A DNA stretch of 64,000 nucleotides from JAABPW01 sp038330175 (GTDB taxonomy: Bacteria; Verrucomicrobiota; Kiritimatiellia; CAIKKV01; CAITUY01): the NCBI GenBank assembly GCA_038330175.1, contig JBBQNS010000003.1, forward strand, positions 3,656 to 67,655. The letters are read 5' to 3'. Positions 50,566 through 59,625 of this stretch are shown piece by piece; within the stretch, counting starts at the first letter, position 1; each line of letters begins with the position of its first letter. Below the pieces are notes generated by a model. The model worked only from the letters and a program-made list of their open reading frames with translations. It searched no databases and was not told the origin of the DNA. The position numbers were made by a program, and so were the translations under genes.

Positions 50566-51963
50566 TTAATCCTTATTCAGCCTGCTGGAAAGTTGAGCTA
50601 CAACTTCATCCAAATGTTTTCCGCGCGAGGCTTTTACCAATACGGCATCCCCAGGAGCGATACAATTCCTCAAGAGCTCAACACTCGGATCAAGCGTTTC
50701 AAAAGCGTGAACTCGCTCAGGAAGCATCCCTGCGGAAAGAGCCCCTTTCGAGATTTGGGTACCCAAGACACCAATGGTGATAAGCCCCGCCCAAGCCTCC
50801 CCTGCCAAGGAGCGTCCAAGCGCCAGATGTTCTTCCACCTCGGAGGACCCCAGCTCGAGCATATCGCCCAGCACCAGCCATTTACGTCCCGCGATGCCCA
50901 GCTCCCTGAAGGTTTGAATGGCCGCCTTCATGCTGAGGGGATTGGCATTGTACGCGTCATTGATGAAAGTAACCCCGCCCGCTTCCGTTTGCTCCCACCG
51001 CATCGGGGGAGGAACAAAACGGTCGAAGGAGGCGGCGATCTGCTCCCAGGACACTCCAAATCCGCGAGCAACGGCAATGGCCAGCAGTGCATTGCTACGG
51101 TTATGGGCTCCTGGCAACGACAGGCGAAAGGCGTGAATTCCACCATTAACCCGATCCTCCACCTTGCACTCACCCGTCTTTTTGTCCGCAAAAACCAAAC
51201 GATAGTCCGCCTCCATCGACTCATTAACGGAAGTCGTAATAACCCGGCCTGGTGCCCTGGCACGTAAAACCGCTTCATAGGGTTCATCCCGGCTTATTAC
51301 GGCAATCCCGTCAATCGGTAGACTCCGCAATAATTCAGCCTTTTCACGGGCAATCGCTTCAACGGAGGAGAAAAATTCAAGATGCACAGGCCCCACATTG
51401 GTGATAACACCCCAGTTGGGTTTTGCGATTGAACAGAGCGGAGCTATTTCGCCGGGATGGCTAATACCCAGCTCCAAAACGGCCACCTCACTTTTCGGCG
51501 GGATAGCCAAAATGCTGAGAGGGAGACCTATGTCATTGTTCCAATTTCCCTTGGTGCGTGCGGTTGAAAAGGTTCCCGCTAGCAGACAGGCAATCATCTC
51601 TTTAACCGTAGTTTTGCCAGTGCTACCCGTAACGCCCACAACGGAAAGCCCCAGTTTCTCGCGATAACCGGTTGCCAATTCCTTCAAGGCCTGGGCCGAA
51701 TCCTCAACCACCAGCAAGGGTAGCTCCAGATGCTGAAGCCCGGCTAGGCGGGATCGGGCAATCAATGCCCCTGCCGCACCCGCCCCAGCTGCCTGCGCCA
51801 CAAAGTCATGTCCGTCAAATCGTGCGCCACGTAGGGCGACAAAGAGAGCCCCGGGCACAGCGTTCTTGGCGTCATGCACTACCGATTGGATTTTTTCAGG
51901 GAGGCGGGGAATCCAGTGTCCCCCACACCAGTTCGCCAAATCTACGGGATCAAAAGAGTTCAT
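50566..51963 (-). CDS. murF: UDP-MurNAc-tripeptide D-alanyl-D-alanine ligase
   Basis: A 465-residue Mur ligase: a MurF-type N-terminal domain (VPGALFVALRGARFDGHDFV), ATP loop GVTGSTGKTTVKEMI, TKGNWNNDIGLPLS, LELGISHPGEI and the C-terminal YNANPLSMKAAIQTF. It adds D-Ala-D-Ala to the tripeptide. Five bases separate its stop from mraY. Confidence 0.96.
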   Translation of the reverse strand: MNSFDPVDLANWCGGHWIPRLPEKIQSVVHDAKNAVPGALFVALRGARFDGHDFVAQAAGAGAAGALIARSRLAGLQHLELPLLVVEDSAQALKELATGYREKLGLSVVGVTGSTGKTTVKEMIACLLAGTFSTARTKGNWNNDIGLPLSILAIPPKSEVAVLELGISHPGEIAPLCSIAKPNWGVITNVGPVHLEFFSSVEAIAREKAELLRSLPIDGIAVISRDEPYEAVLRARAPGRVITTSVNESMEADYRLVFADKKTGECKVEDRVNGGIHAFRLSLPGAHNRSNALLAIAVARGFGVSWEQIAASFDRFVPPPMRWEQTEAGGVTFINDAYNANPLSMKAAIQTFRELGIAGRKWLVLGDMLELGSSEVEEHLALGRSLAGEAWAGLITIGVLGTQISKGALSAGMLPERVHAFETLDPSVELLRNCIAPGDAVLVKASRGKHLDEVVAQLSSRLNKD

Positions 51964-51970
51964 GTAATTC

Positions 51971-53443
51971 TTAGCGGTCCATTTCTATTAAAGCTTTTTT
52001 CACAACCGTGCGATCATCAAAAAAGGTTTGAACCCCGGCTATTTCCTGAGTTGTTTCATGACCTTTACCGGCAATGATCACCACGTCTTTATCCCGTGCT
52101 ACAGCCAAAGCCATTGCAATCGCTTTACTGCGGTCTTCAACAACCTCATAATTTGAAGCACTACCAAATCCAGAACACACTTGATTGATGATCGACAGGG
52201 GCTCTTCATCGCGAGGGTTATCTGAGGTGACAATCGCCATGTCCGCTAAACGTGCTGCCACAGCCCCCATCAATGCCCGTTTACTTTTATCCCGGTTGCC
52301 GCCGCAACCGAACACAACGATCAACCGCCCTCTGGTTAAACACCGCACGGTTTCCAGCACGTTCGCCAAAGCATCATCTGTGTGGGCATAATCAACAAAC
52401 ACCCGCCAGCCGCGATTTACGGGAATCTCTTCAAGCCGCCCAGGAACAATTGCACGTGCCGCCAAAGCCCGAACCATAGCCGCATCATCCAATTGCATGG
52501 CCCGCCCCGCCGCATAGGCACCAAGCAAGTTCTGCAGATTAAAGCGCCCCAGAAGCGGTGTCCGCAGTTGACTTTCGCCCCAAGGCGTCACCACTTTACA
52601 TTCGCTGCCATTCATACTCAAACGCACATCCACCGCCTGAACCATAGCTCCCGCCTCGATGCCGAAGGTGATGACCTCCGCATGGATTTCAGGATCCACA
52701 GCCAGCTTGCGCCCCCAGGGGTCGTCGTGGTTGATAATGGCCACGGCACGTTTATGTCCACGACCAAGCTCAGTAAATAATCGGCGTTTGGCGCTATAAT
52801 ACGCTTCCATTGTATGATGGTAGTCCAAATGATCGCGCGTCAGATTAGTAAAAATCGCCACATCAAACTCAACGCCTGAAACCCGTTTTTGATCTAGCGC
52901 ATGCGACGACACTTCCATAACAACACTATGACAGCCCGCTCGCACCATCTGTTTCAAGTAATCCTGAACTTCCAAGGATTCCGGCGTGGTTCGGCGTGCG
53001 GGGATAATCCGCGTTCCAATTTCATAATGGACCGTCCCGATCAAGCCCGGTATGCGTCCGACAGATTCCAATATATCCCTGACCATAAAAGCGGTCGTCG
53101 TTTTTCCATTTGTACCAGTGATCCCGACAACGGATAGCATCCCGCTGGGATGCCCATAGAAAGCGTCACAAATCTCGGCTAAAGCCAATCGCGTATCTTC
53201 CACCTGTACCTGAGTAACTTCACGTGCAGAAAGCCGAGCGTGAGAGGTTACCACCACTGTTGCGCCCCGCTTAATGGCTTCTTCCGCATATTCAAATCCA
53301 TCACAATGTGCACCGGGAATGGCCACGAACAGTTGATCAGAGGTTACCTGCCGGGAGTCGTAGGCAATTCCGCTCACCTCGCGCTCAGGATTGCCCCGCA
53401 CGACAAGCGTCTTCACTTTTTTTAATAGTTCGGATAACTTCAT
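51971..53443 (-). CDS. murE: UDP-MurNAc-dipeptide: meso-diaminopimelate ligase
   Basis: A 490-residue Mur ligase. The ATP loop is GITGTNGKTTTA; VSSHALDQKRV and FTNLTRDHLDYH are the central motifs; the late DNPR motif (TSDNPRDEEP) marks selection of meso-diaminopimelate rather than lysine, so this organism has a Gram-negative-type stem peptide. The start codon shares one base with the ftsI stop (TAATG). Confidence 0.96.
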   Translation of the reverse strand: MKLSELLKKVKTLVVRGNPEREVSGIAYDSRQVTSDQLFVAIPGAHCDGFEYAEEAIKRGATVVVTSHARLSAREVTQVQVEDTRLALAEICDAFYGHPSGMLSVVGITGTNGKTTTAFMVRDILESVGRIPGLIGTVHYEIGTRIIPARRTTPESLEVQDYLKQMVRAGCHSVVMEVSSHALDQKRVSGVEFDVAIFTNLTRDHLDYHHTMEAYYSAKRRLFTELGRGHKRAVAIINHDDPWGRKLAVDPEIHAEVITFGIEAGAMVQAVDVRLSMNGSECKVVTPWGESQLRTPLLGRFNLQNLLGAYAAGRAMQLDDAAMVRALAARAIVPGRLEEIPVNRGWRVFVDYAHTDDALANVLETVRCLTRGRLIVVFGCGGNRDKSKRALMGAVAARLADMAIVTSDNPRDEEPLSIINQVCSGFGSASNYEVVEDRSKAIAMALAVARDKDVVIIAGKGHETTQEIAGVQTFFDDRTVVKKALIEMDR

Positions 53444-55194
53444 TAAAACGTCTCGCCAGGGCCAACGGTTTGGATTGTTTTTGACAACGGCACCAGACTC
53501 TCCGTGGGGGTGAGCCCCAAATAACGCACCGCCTGCTCGGCGACTTCGCCAAATACTGGGGCCGATACCGCGCCTCCCGTATGAAGCGGTTGTGGCTCAT
53601 CAAACACAATAATCATCCCGATTTCGGGATGATCGGCCGGGATAAAGCCAACAAATGAAGCCATATAATCAGTTTCTGAATAATGGCCGGAGATCGGCTT
53701 TTGCGCGGTACCTGTTTTTCCGCCTACTGAAAATCCATTTACTCTGGCCTTGAACCCAGTTCCCCCTTCTTCACAAACCCGGGCCAACAAACGCCTCATT
53801 AATGCAGCGGTTTCAGGGCGAATCGGATGCGATATCACCTGCGGTTGGCGACGCAACAAAACAGTCCCATCATCGGCGATCACTTCCTTTACAAGATAGG
53901 GCTTCATTAAGGCTCCGTCGTTAGCGATGGCACACAACACCCCCAACATTTGAAGCCCCGTCACGGCCACCCCCTGCCCAATGGCAATACGGCTCGAGCT
54001 GATCGCGGCCCATTTTTGAACCGGCATTAATATCCCACCCTCTTCACCTGGCAAATCCAAACCCAACTTGCCTCCAATGCCGAAACTTCGCAAATACTTA
54101 TCCATGCGCACATTTCCCAGCATAATCGCAATTTTAGCGGCCCCGATATTACTGGATTTCTTGAGGACGTCAGCCACACTTAATTGAGAATAACCATGAT
54201 AATCGCGAAGTATTTTCTTCTGATAAAGCCAACGGCCATTTTCAGTGTTAAATATCGTCTCGGGTGTGACAATCCCATCATTTAAAGCCGCCGCAATCAC
54301 CGACACCTTGAAGGTGGATCCCGGCTCGTAAACATAGCCAATAGCACGATTAAGTTTCTGTGGGTCTGTTGCTTTACGAAACTGATTTGGATCAAATCCG
54401 GGGCGACTGACCATCGCTAGAATTTCGCCCGTTCGCACTCGCTCCATAATGGCAAAAGCAGCCTTAGACCGGTTGCGCTCCATCGCTGCATCAACGCTTT
54501 TTTCGAGCATGTACTGAAGCTGCTGATCAATGGTCAGGACCACATCGGCCCCGCTCTTTGAAGGGATCTCCTGAGTTCTGCGCTCGACCATCTCTCGGCG
54601 TTTTCCATCGAGACGGCTTTCAATCAGGCCCGGGCTTCCCTTTAAGAGTTTCTCCATCGCCAGCTCAAGCCCGCTGGAGCCCACCCCTTCATTGTTGGCA
54701 AATCCAAGAACATGGCATAGCATTTCATTCTGGGGGTAAGACCGGATGGACGAATCACTCGAATGGACGCCGGGTAGTTTCAGCTTTTCTATGGCGTCTG
54801 CTTTTTCGGCAGAGACGTAACGGGAAATCATGGCAAACTGGCTGTTGGTTTTATTTAATCGAGGTAAAACGTCAGCCATGTCAATGGGGATCAACGGGAC
54901 GAGGCAGGTGAGAGTGGTCCCCACTCGATTACTCGCAATCAACAAAGAGGGGTCAGCCCAGATATCCTTGACACCTACATTGAGAGCTAATATTCCGGCT
55001 GAAGGGCTCCCATCCAAGATCCGTCCACGTGGGACCGTTAGGGTCTGCTTGAAAGGCTTTGTTTTGGCCGCAGTAGCCTTGTTTTGATCGCCCCCCAGAT
55101 GTAGAAAAGCCAACCGACCGACCAAAACCATCATCACTAGGCCCAAAAGAACCAAAATGACGATGAATCTGGTTGATCCACGTGGCTCAGTCAT
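53443..55194 (-). CDS. ftsI: Septal peptidoglycan transpeptidase (PBP3/FtsI)
   Basis: A 583-residue class B penicillin-binding protein. One TM anchor (residues 10-30), a pedestal region with VPRGRILD, and the transpeptidase domain with SxxK in EPGSTFKVS, SxN in KKSSNIG and KTG in GGKTGTAQ. The C-terminus has no PASTA domain. It overlaps ftsL upstream by 8 bases and murE downstream by one. With FtsW it builds septal wall. Confidence 0.96.
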   Translation of the reverse strand: MTEPRGSTRFIVILVLLGLVMMVLVGRLAFLHLGGDQNKATAAKTKPFKQTLTVPRGRILDGSPSAGILALNVGVKDIWADPSLLIASNRVGTTLTCLVPLIPIDMADVLPRLNKTNSQFAMISRYVSAEKADAIEKLKLPGVHSSDSSIRSYPQNEMLCHVLGFANNEGVGSSGLELAMEKLLKGSPGLIESRLDGKRREMVERRTQEIPSKSGADVVLTIDQQLQYMLEKSVDAAMERNRSKAAFAIMERVRTGEILAMVSRPGFDPNQFRKATDPQKLNRAIGYVYEPGSTFKVSVIAAALNDGIVTPETIFNTENGRWLYQKKILRDYHGYSQLSVADVLKKSSNIGAAKIAIMLGNVRMDKYLRSFGIGGKLGLDLPGEEGGILMPVQKWAAISSSRIAIGQGVAVTGLQMLGVLCAIANDGALMKPYLVKEVIADDGTVLLRRQPQVISHPIRPETAALMRRLLARVCEEGGTGFKARVNGFSVGGKTGTAQKPISGHYSETDYMASFVGFIPADHPEIGMIIVFDEPQPLHTGGAVSAPVFGEVAEQAVRYLGLTPTESLVPLSKTIQTVGPGETF

Positions 55195-55579
55195 TCATCA
55201 CAATCCTATTATTCCGGGCCACCCGAGCTGAGGGGCGGGTTTCGTACCCATGAAGGGTATCAAGAGAGCCATCATACCGCACCCGCACAATCTGGTCACG
55301 CCCAGGCCAGGTCATCACTAATCCATGCGATTTCAAAGCCAGCTCAAGGCTAGACGGCGACTGCATTTTCGCCCATTCACATTGCTCGCGAACCAATTGA
55401 TCGCGTAGCCGACTTTGGGACGCCTCTAGGCCACGGATTTCACGACCAAGCGTCTCGGTCCGAGACTGGAGACAGACATACACCAAGGCAAACCCAACCA
55501 ACACCACCAGGAGTGCAACGAGAGGAATCGGAACCGGAAATTTTGTCTGCCCCTTTTTTCTGTTTTTCTTAGCCATCAT
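55187..55579 (-). CDS. ftsL: FtsL-like cell-division protein
   Basis: A 130-residue bitopic protein: Lys-rich cytoplasmic start, one TM helix (about 18-38), then a coiled coil (SRTETLGREIRGLEASQSRLRDQLVREQC) and a short tail. Sequence is not conserved in this family, so the call rests on size, plan and its place between rsmH and ftsI. It would form a complex with FtsB/FtsQ at the septum; no ftsB or ftsQ is in the window. The ATG follows the rsmH stop directly. Confidence 0.85.
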   Translation of the reverse strand: MMAKKNRKKGQTKFPVPIPLVALLVVLVGFALVYVCLQSRTETLGREIRGLEASQSRLRDQLVREQCEWAKMQSPSSLELALKSHGLVMTWPGRDQIVRVRYDGSLDTLHGYETRPSARVARNNRIVMND

Positions 55580-56509
55580 CTAGTTCTGCTCCTTTCGCTC
55601 CGCGATTCTCAACTTGGCTGAACGCGCGCGGGTATTTTCCCTGCACTCTTCATCCGTTGCCACCACGGGCTTACGGGTTAAAATTGTCATTTCAGGTAGA
55701 GCGCCAACCCATCTCGCCCCACCTTCCGGAAGAGATTCCATTCTCCCCTGATGTTCCACAAAAAATTGTTTAACGATCCGATCTTCAAGACTATGGAAGG
55801 TAATCACAGCCATTCTGCCGCCAACCTTCAAAATTCGAAGCCCAGCCTCTAATCCCGCCTCCAAAGCCTCCAACTCACCATTAACTGCAATCCTGAGTGC
55901 CTGAAAGGTCAACGTCGCCGGGTGAATCCGTCCCCGCCGTCCGCCATACACCGTCATCACTAACTCGGCCAACTGAGCGGTTCTCCGGAACGGAACCGCT
56001 CCCCGTTGCCCCACAATCTTATGCGCAATTGCTCTTGCCCGGGGCTCCTCGCCATATTTCTTAAACACCCGTGCAAGTTCCACTTCCGGTAGCGTGTTCA
56101 ACAAATCAGCTGCCGTCAGAGGCGCCTCCTGATCCATGCGCATATCCAAAGGGCCATCTCGCATAAAGCTAAAGCCGCGCTCCGGATCATCCAACTGATC
56201 CGAAGAGATCCCGATATCCAATAACACTCCGTCCACCTGCTTTAGGCCCAGCTCCGCGACAACCTGATCCATCCTGGCGAAACTCGACTGCACCAACAAA
56301 CATTGTGCTACTTTGCTTCCAAGCTTCTGCCGCGCTCGATCCAATGCGCCTGCATCCTGGTCCAATGCCACCACCCGCCCTTGGAGACCCACCGCATCCG
56401 CTAGAGCCAGCGCATGCCCGCCTCCACCCAGAGTTCCATCAACCACCACCGCACCAGGCTGCAAGCCCAACCCCACCAGCACCTCTGAAAGCATTACGGA
56501 CTGATGCAT
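55580..56509 (-). CDS. rsmH: 16S rRNA m4C1402 methyltransferase
   Basis: A 309-residue SAM-dependent methyltransferase. MHQSVMLSEVLVGL at the start, the SAM-binding VVDGTLGGGGHALAL, LLDIGISSDQLDDPERGFSF, and the late ITFHSLEDRIVK are the RsmH/MraW blocks. It makes the N4-methyl of C1402 in 16S rRNA. Located between mraZ and ftsL as in most dcw clusters. Confidence 0.97.
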   Translation of the reverse strand: MHQSVMLSEVLVGLGLQPGAVVVDGTLGGGGHALALADAVGLQGRVVALDQDAGALDRARQKLGSKVAQCLLVQSSFARMDQVVAELGLKQVDGVLLDIGISSDQLDDPERGFSFMRDGPLDMRMDQEAPLTAADLLNTLPEVELARVFKKYGEEPRARAIAHKIVGQRGAVPFRRTAQLAELVMTVYGGRRGRIHPATLTFQALRIAVNGELEALEAGLEAGLRILKVGGRMAVITFHSLEDRIVKQFFVEHQGRMESLPEGGARWVGALPEMTILTRKPVVATDEECRENTRARSAKLRIAERKEQN

Positions 56510-56523
56510 TTAAAAATTACAGG

Positions 56524-56952
56524 TTAGAACCCAACCGAACGCGCCGCTTCACCAAGATCCACAAGCCCGGTCGAATTTACCTGTTTCCATAATTCCGGAT
56601 TCCACAGTTCGAAGTGATCAATCGAACCGACAAGGGTAACTTGATCCATCAGTTTTCCATGCTCCAGCAATCCATCATTAACACGAATACGTCCCGCTGA
56701 ATCCCAGGGAGCCAATTGAGATTGCGAACCTAAAATACGGGCAAATTGCCGCCCCTTCACATCCGCAACCGAAAGATTTCGGAGGCTCTGTAAGCGCTGA
56801 ATCATTTCACGAGCGGGATACACATTCAGGAACATCCGTCCCTCAAGATCCGGCAGAACATAGAGCCCAGCAGACAAACCCGCACATTCACGCCATTCCG
56901 ATGGAATGGTCAGGCGCTTTTTGGGATCCAATAAATGGGTGTAGGTGCCCAT
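56524..56952 (-). CDS. mraZ: Transcriptional regulator MraZ
   Basis: A 142-residue protein with two AbrB-like SpoVT domains: MGTYTHLLDPKKRLTIPSEWR and the second near SQLAPWDSAGRIRVNDGLLEH. MraZ binds repeats in its own promoter and controls the dcw cluster. The start at 56952 aligns with the family N-terminus and has AGGG eight bases before it; in-frame ATGs at 56967 and 56976 are also possible. Confidence 0.93.
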   Translation of the reverse strand: MGTYTHLLDPKKRLTIPSEWRECAGLSAGLYVLPDLEGRMFLNVYPAREMIQRLQSLRNLSVADVKGRQFARILGSQSQLAPWDSAGRIRVNDGLLEHGKLMDQVTLVGSIDHFELWNPELWKQVNSTGLVDLGEAARSVGF

Positions 56953-57006
56953 GAAAAGGCCCTGCATAATCCCCATATTGGTTTCTTTTTTTTCTTCTGC
57001 CTGCAC

Positions 57007-57172
57007 TTATGCCCCACACTTATGTACTCTCGACACACAATACACCACTTCGCCCCACCCAACGTCAATAATTTTCACTGTTTTCTAAGGTATTTTGGAC
57101 TATTTTTGTCGTGTAAACTTGTCGCTTGCCTCTAATCCGTGCGGAGTGTAGAAGTTAACCGACTATCTATTA
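57007..57172. promoter_or_regulatory. Divergent promoter region of mraZ and glycogen synthase
   Basis: On the minus strand TTGACG (57068-57063) is followed after 18 bases by TGTATT as a weak -10. Between and after them are GTGGGG/AAGTG repeats (GTTGGGTGGGG, AAGTGGTG, AAGTGTGGGG, AAGTGC), reminiscent of the direct repeats bound by MraZ. No clear -35/-10 pair was found for the glycogen synthase. Confidence 0.4.
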
Positions 57173-57184
57173 ATGAGGTGCATG

Positions 57185-59014
57185 ATGTCTAAGCAAGTTG
57201 ATTCAAATATTTCAAAAGAACCCGCCGCCTCGACTCAGCCGTTACTTTTCGAAGTCGCGTGGGAAGTGTGCCAACAACTTGGCGGGATCTACACGGTCAT
57301 CCGATCAAAGGTGCCAAGTATCGTTGAGCAGTGGGGTAACCGGTATTGTCTCATTGGACCTTACAACCCACAAACTTCACAAACTGAATTCGAAGAAATC
57401 CAACCTACTGGCTTTTTCAAAGATGTTTTGCAAATCCTGGCCGAACAAGGGATTGAGGCGCATTATGGACACTGGCTCATCACGGGGCGACCGCGTGTAT
57501 TGCTACTCAACCCCCTCTCCGTTCAATCGCAACTGGGCTTTATCAAATATCTGTTGTGGGAACACCACAACATTGCCATGACGGATGATGACCTGGTTAA
57601 TCAAGTGGTTTCATTCGGTTACACCGTTGAACAATGCTTTAGAGCCATCACCAAAGCGCAGCCTGTTAGACGCCCGATGATTGCCCACTTCCATGAATGG
57701 ATGGGGGCCTCGGCCATTCCTGAAATGCGGCGGGCCCAGATTCCAGTCTCCATCGTATTCACAACGCACGCTACTTTGCTTGGTCGTTATCTGGCCATGA
57801 ACGACCCCTGGTTTTATGATCACGTGCCTTTTGTTGACTGGGAAGCAGATGCCCGTAAGTATAACATCGAAGCGCAAGTCCGCTTGGAACGTGCCGCCGC
57901 ACATGGGTGCCATGTGTTCACTACCGTCAGTGATATCACGGGCTACGAATGCGAGCATCTCCTAGGGCGCAAGCCGGATACGCTCCTTCCTAACGGCTTG
58001 AATATCGAACGCTTTGTGGCTCTGCATGAATTTCAGAACCTTCACCGGATCTACAAGGAGAAAATCAATGAGTTTGTAGTCGCCCATTTTTTCCCAAGCT
58101 ATTCCTTTGATCTGGATCGTACCCTTTATTTTTTCACTTCAGGTCGTTTTGAATATCGGAATAAAGGCTTTGATCTCACCATTGAATCGTTGGCCCGGCT
58201 TAATTTCCGCATGAAGCAGGCCGGAACAAATAAAACCGTCGTCTTTTTCATTATCACTCGGAAACCGATTCGCTCCATCAATGCGGAAGCGTTACGCCGA
58301 CGCGCCATGATGCAGGAAATGCAGGATGATTGCCGCGCCATTTCCAGCCAAATCGGCGAACGACTTTTTGTCGCAGCGTCCATGGGAAAATTCCCGGACA
58401 TGGATGAATTAGTGGATGATTATTGGAGACTTCGCCTCCGCCGCCTGATGCATGTATGGAAAAGCAAGAGCATGCCATCCATCGTGACCCATGACCTGAT
58501 GGATGACCGCAATGATGAGATCCTTAATCAGCTTCGCTCCTGCCGGTTATTCAACCAACCTGGCGACCCCGTCAAAGTTGTTTATCACCCGGACTTCGTC
58601 ACCACCAACGACCCGCTCTTTGGAATGGATTACGATCAGTTCGTGCGGGGCTGTCATCTGGGTGTTTTCCCAAGCAGCTACGAACCCTGGGGCTATGCCC
58701 CATTAGAATGTGCGGCACTCGGGCTTCCCTCTATTACCAGTGACCTTTCGGGATTCGGTACTTATCTGTCGCAGAATATCGAAAATCATGACACGGACGG
58801 ATTACATATACTTAACCGCCGCTTCAACTCGTTCGATATTTCCGCCACCACGCTGACCAACCAATTATTTGATTTCATGCAGATGGACCGGCGTGAACGC
58901 ATCAACCAACGAAATCGTGTTCAAATTGCCTCCGAACATTTTGATTGGCATAACCTCGGGCGATATTACTCTCAGGCCTATCAAATGGCTTTGGGCTGTG
59001 ACATCAACGCCTGA
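57185..59014 (+). CDS. GT3-family glycogen synthase
   Basis: A 609-residue glycosyltransferase of the GT3 type (fungal/animal glycogen synthase), which elongates glycogen from UDP-glucose; the family is rare in bacteria, where GT5 GlgA is the norm. LLFEVAWEVCQQLGGIYTVIRSK, HFHEWMGASAIPEMRRA, TTHATLLGRYLAMND, LPNGLNIERF and the C-terminal VFPSSYEPWGYAPLECAALGLPSI are the typical blocks, including the catalytic Glu of EPWG. The ATG at 57185 has GAGGTG upstream; 57182 and 57173 are also in frame. No other glycogen gene is adjacent. Confidence 0.93.
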   Translation: MSKQVDSNISKEPAASTQPLLFEVAWEVCQQLGGIYTVIRSKVPSIVEQWGNRYCLIGPYNPQTSQTEFEEIQPTGFFKDVLQILAEQGIEAHYGHWLITGRPRVLLLNPLSVQSQLGFIKYLLWEHHNIAMTDDDLVNQVVSFGYTVEQCFRAITKAQPVRRPMIAHFHEWMGASAIPEMRRAQIPVSIVFTTHATLLGRYLAMNDPWFYDHVPFVDWEADARKYNIEAQVRLERAAAHGCHVFTTVSDITGYECEHLLGRKPDTLLPNGLNIERFVALHEFQNLHRIYKEKINEFVVAHFFPSYSFDLDRTLYFFTSGRFEYRNKGFDLTIESLARLNFRMKQAGTNKTVVFFIITRKPIRSINAEALRRRAMMQEMQDDCRAISSQIGERLFVAASMGKFPDMDELVDDYWRLRLRRLMHVWKSKSMPSIVTHDLMDDRNDEILNQLRSCRLFNQPGDPVKVVYHPDFVTTNDPLFGMDYDQFVRGCHLGVFPSSYEPWGYAPLECAALGLPSITSDLSGFGTYLSQNIENHDTDGLHILNRRFNSFDISATTLTNQLFDFMQMDRRERINQRNRVQIASEHFDWHNLGRYYSQAYQMALGCDINA

Positions 59015-59048
59015 GCACAATAATCCAAATCGGACTCAACAATGACCA

Positions 59049-59065
59049 CCGGCGGAGACCGCCGG
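59049..59065. repeat. Perfect 7-base hairpin (CCGGCGG)
   Basis: 59049-59055 and 59059-59065, 3-base loop, GC-only stem, 35 bases after the glycogen synthase stop. No T-run follows; it resembles small dispersed palindromes and may still slow transcription. Confidence 0.5.
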
Positions 59066-59114
59066 CTCCAATGATTAAAAGTGCAGGCTATCCTCTGCAA
59101 GATGATTCCGCGTG

Positions 59115-59143
59115 TTGACCGACTCCTATTTTTCCCTTACTAT
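59115..59143 (+). promoter_or_regulatory. Promoter of nrdR
   Basis: TTGACC (59115-59120), 17-base spacer, TACTAT (59138-59143). The leader to the ATG at 59173 is about 22 bases. The site is a good sigma70-type match. Confidence 0.65.
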
Positions 59144-59172
59144 GCAACACCAACAACATTTTAAGGTGAATC

Positions 59173-59625
59173 ATGCGTTGTCCCCGATGCGGTCATAGTG
59201 AAGATAAGGTTATCGATAGCAGGGCCTCCCGTGGCGGCGACGTCATCCGTCGTCGCAGGGTATGCGTTGGATGTGAGCATCGCTTCACCACTCGCGAGGA
59301 AGTTGTCAAAGTGGCGCTCCACATCGTCAAACGTGATGGACGGCATGAAGAGTTGTCACGGGAAAAACTGATCAATGGAATCGCCCGTGCTTGCGAAAAA
59401 CGTCCCGTCAGTATGGAAGAGATCGAGATCATCGTAGATAATATCATTACTGAACTGGGCAATGATTTTGAACGGGAGGTCACGAGCGATATTATCGGCG
59501 AAAAGGTGATGGAGCGACTCGAGAAAATTGACGAGGTCGCCTATGTGAGATTCGCCTCTGTTTATCGCCGCTTTAAGGATGTTAACCAGTTTATTAATGC
59601 TATTCAGGGGATGGTAACTCGCTGA
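59173..59625 (+). CDS. nrdR: Transcriptional repressor NrdR
   Basis: A 150-residue ATP/dATP-sensing repressor of ribonucleotide reductase genes. Zinc ribbon CPRCGHSEDKVIDSR...CVGCEHRFTT at the start, then the ATP-cone (residues about 45-140). Size and motifs are exact for the family. Its stop overlaps the next gene by one base (TGATG), so that gene is probably co-translated. No nrd gene is near. Confidence 0.96.
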   Translation: MRCPRCGHSEDKVIDSRASRGGDVIRRRRVCVGCEHRFTTREEVVKVALHIVKRDGRHEELSREKLINGIARACEKRPVSMEEIEIIVDNIITELGNDFEREVTSDIIGEKVMERLEKIDEVAYVRFASVYRRFKDVNQFINAIQGMVTR

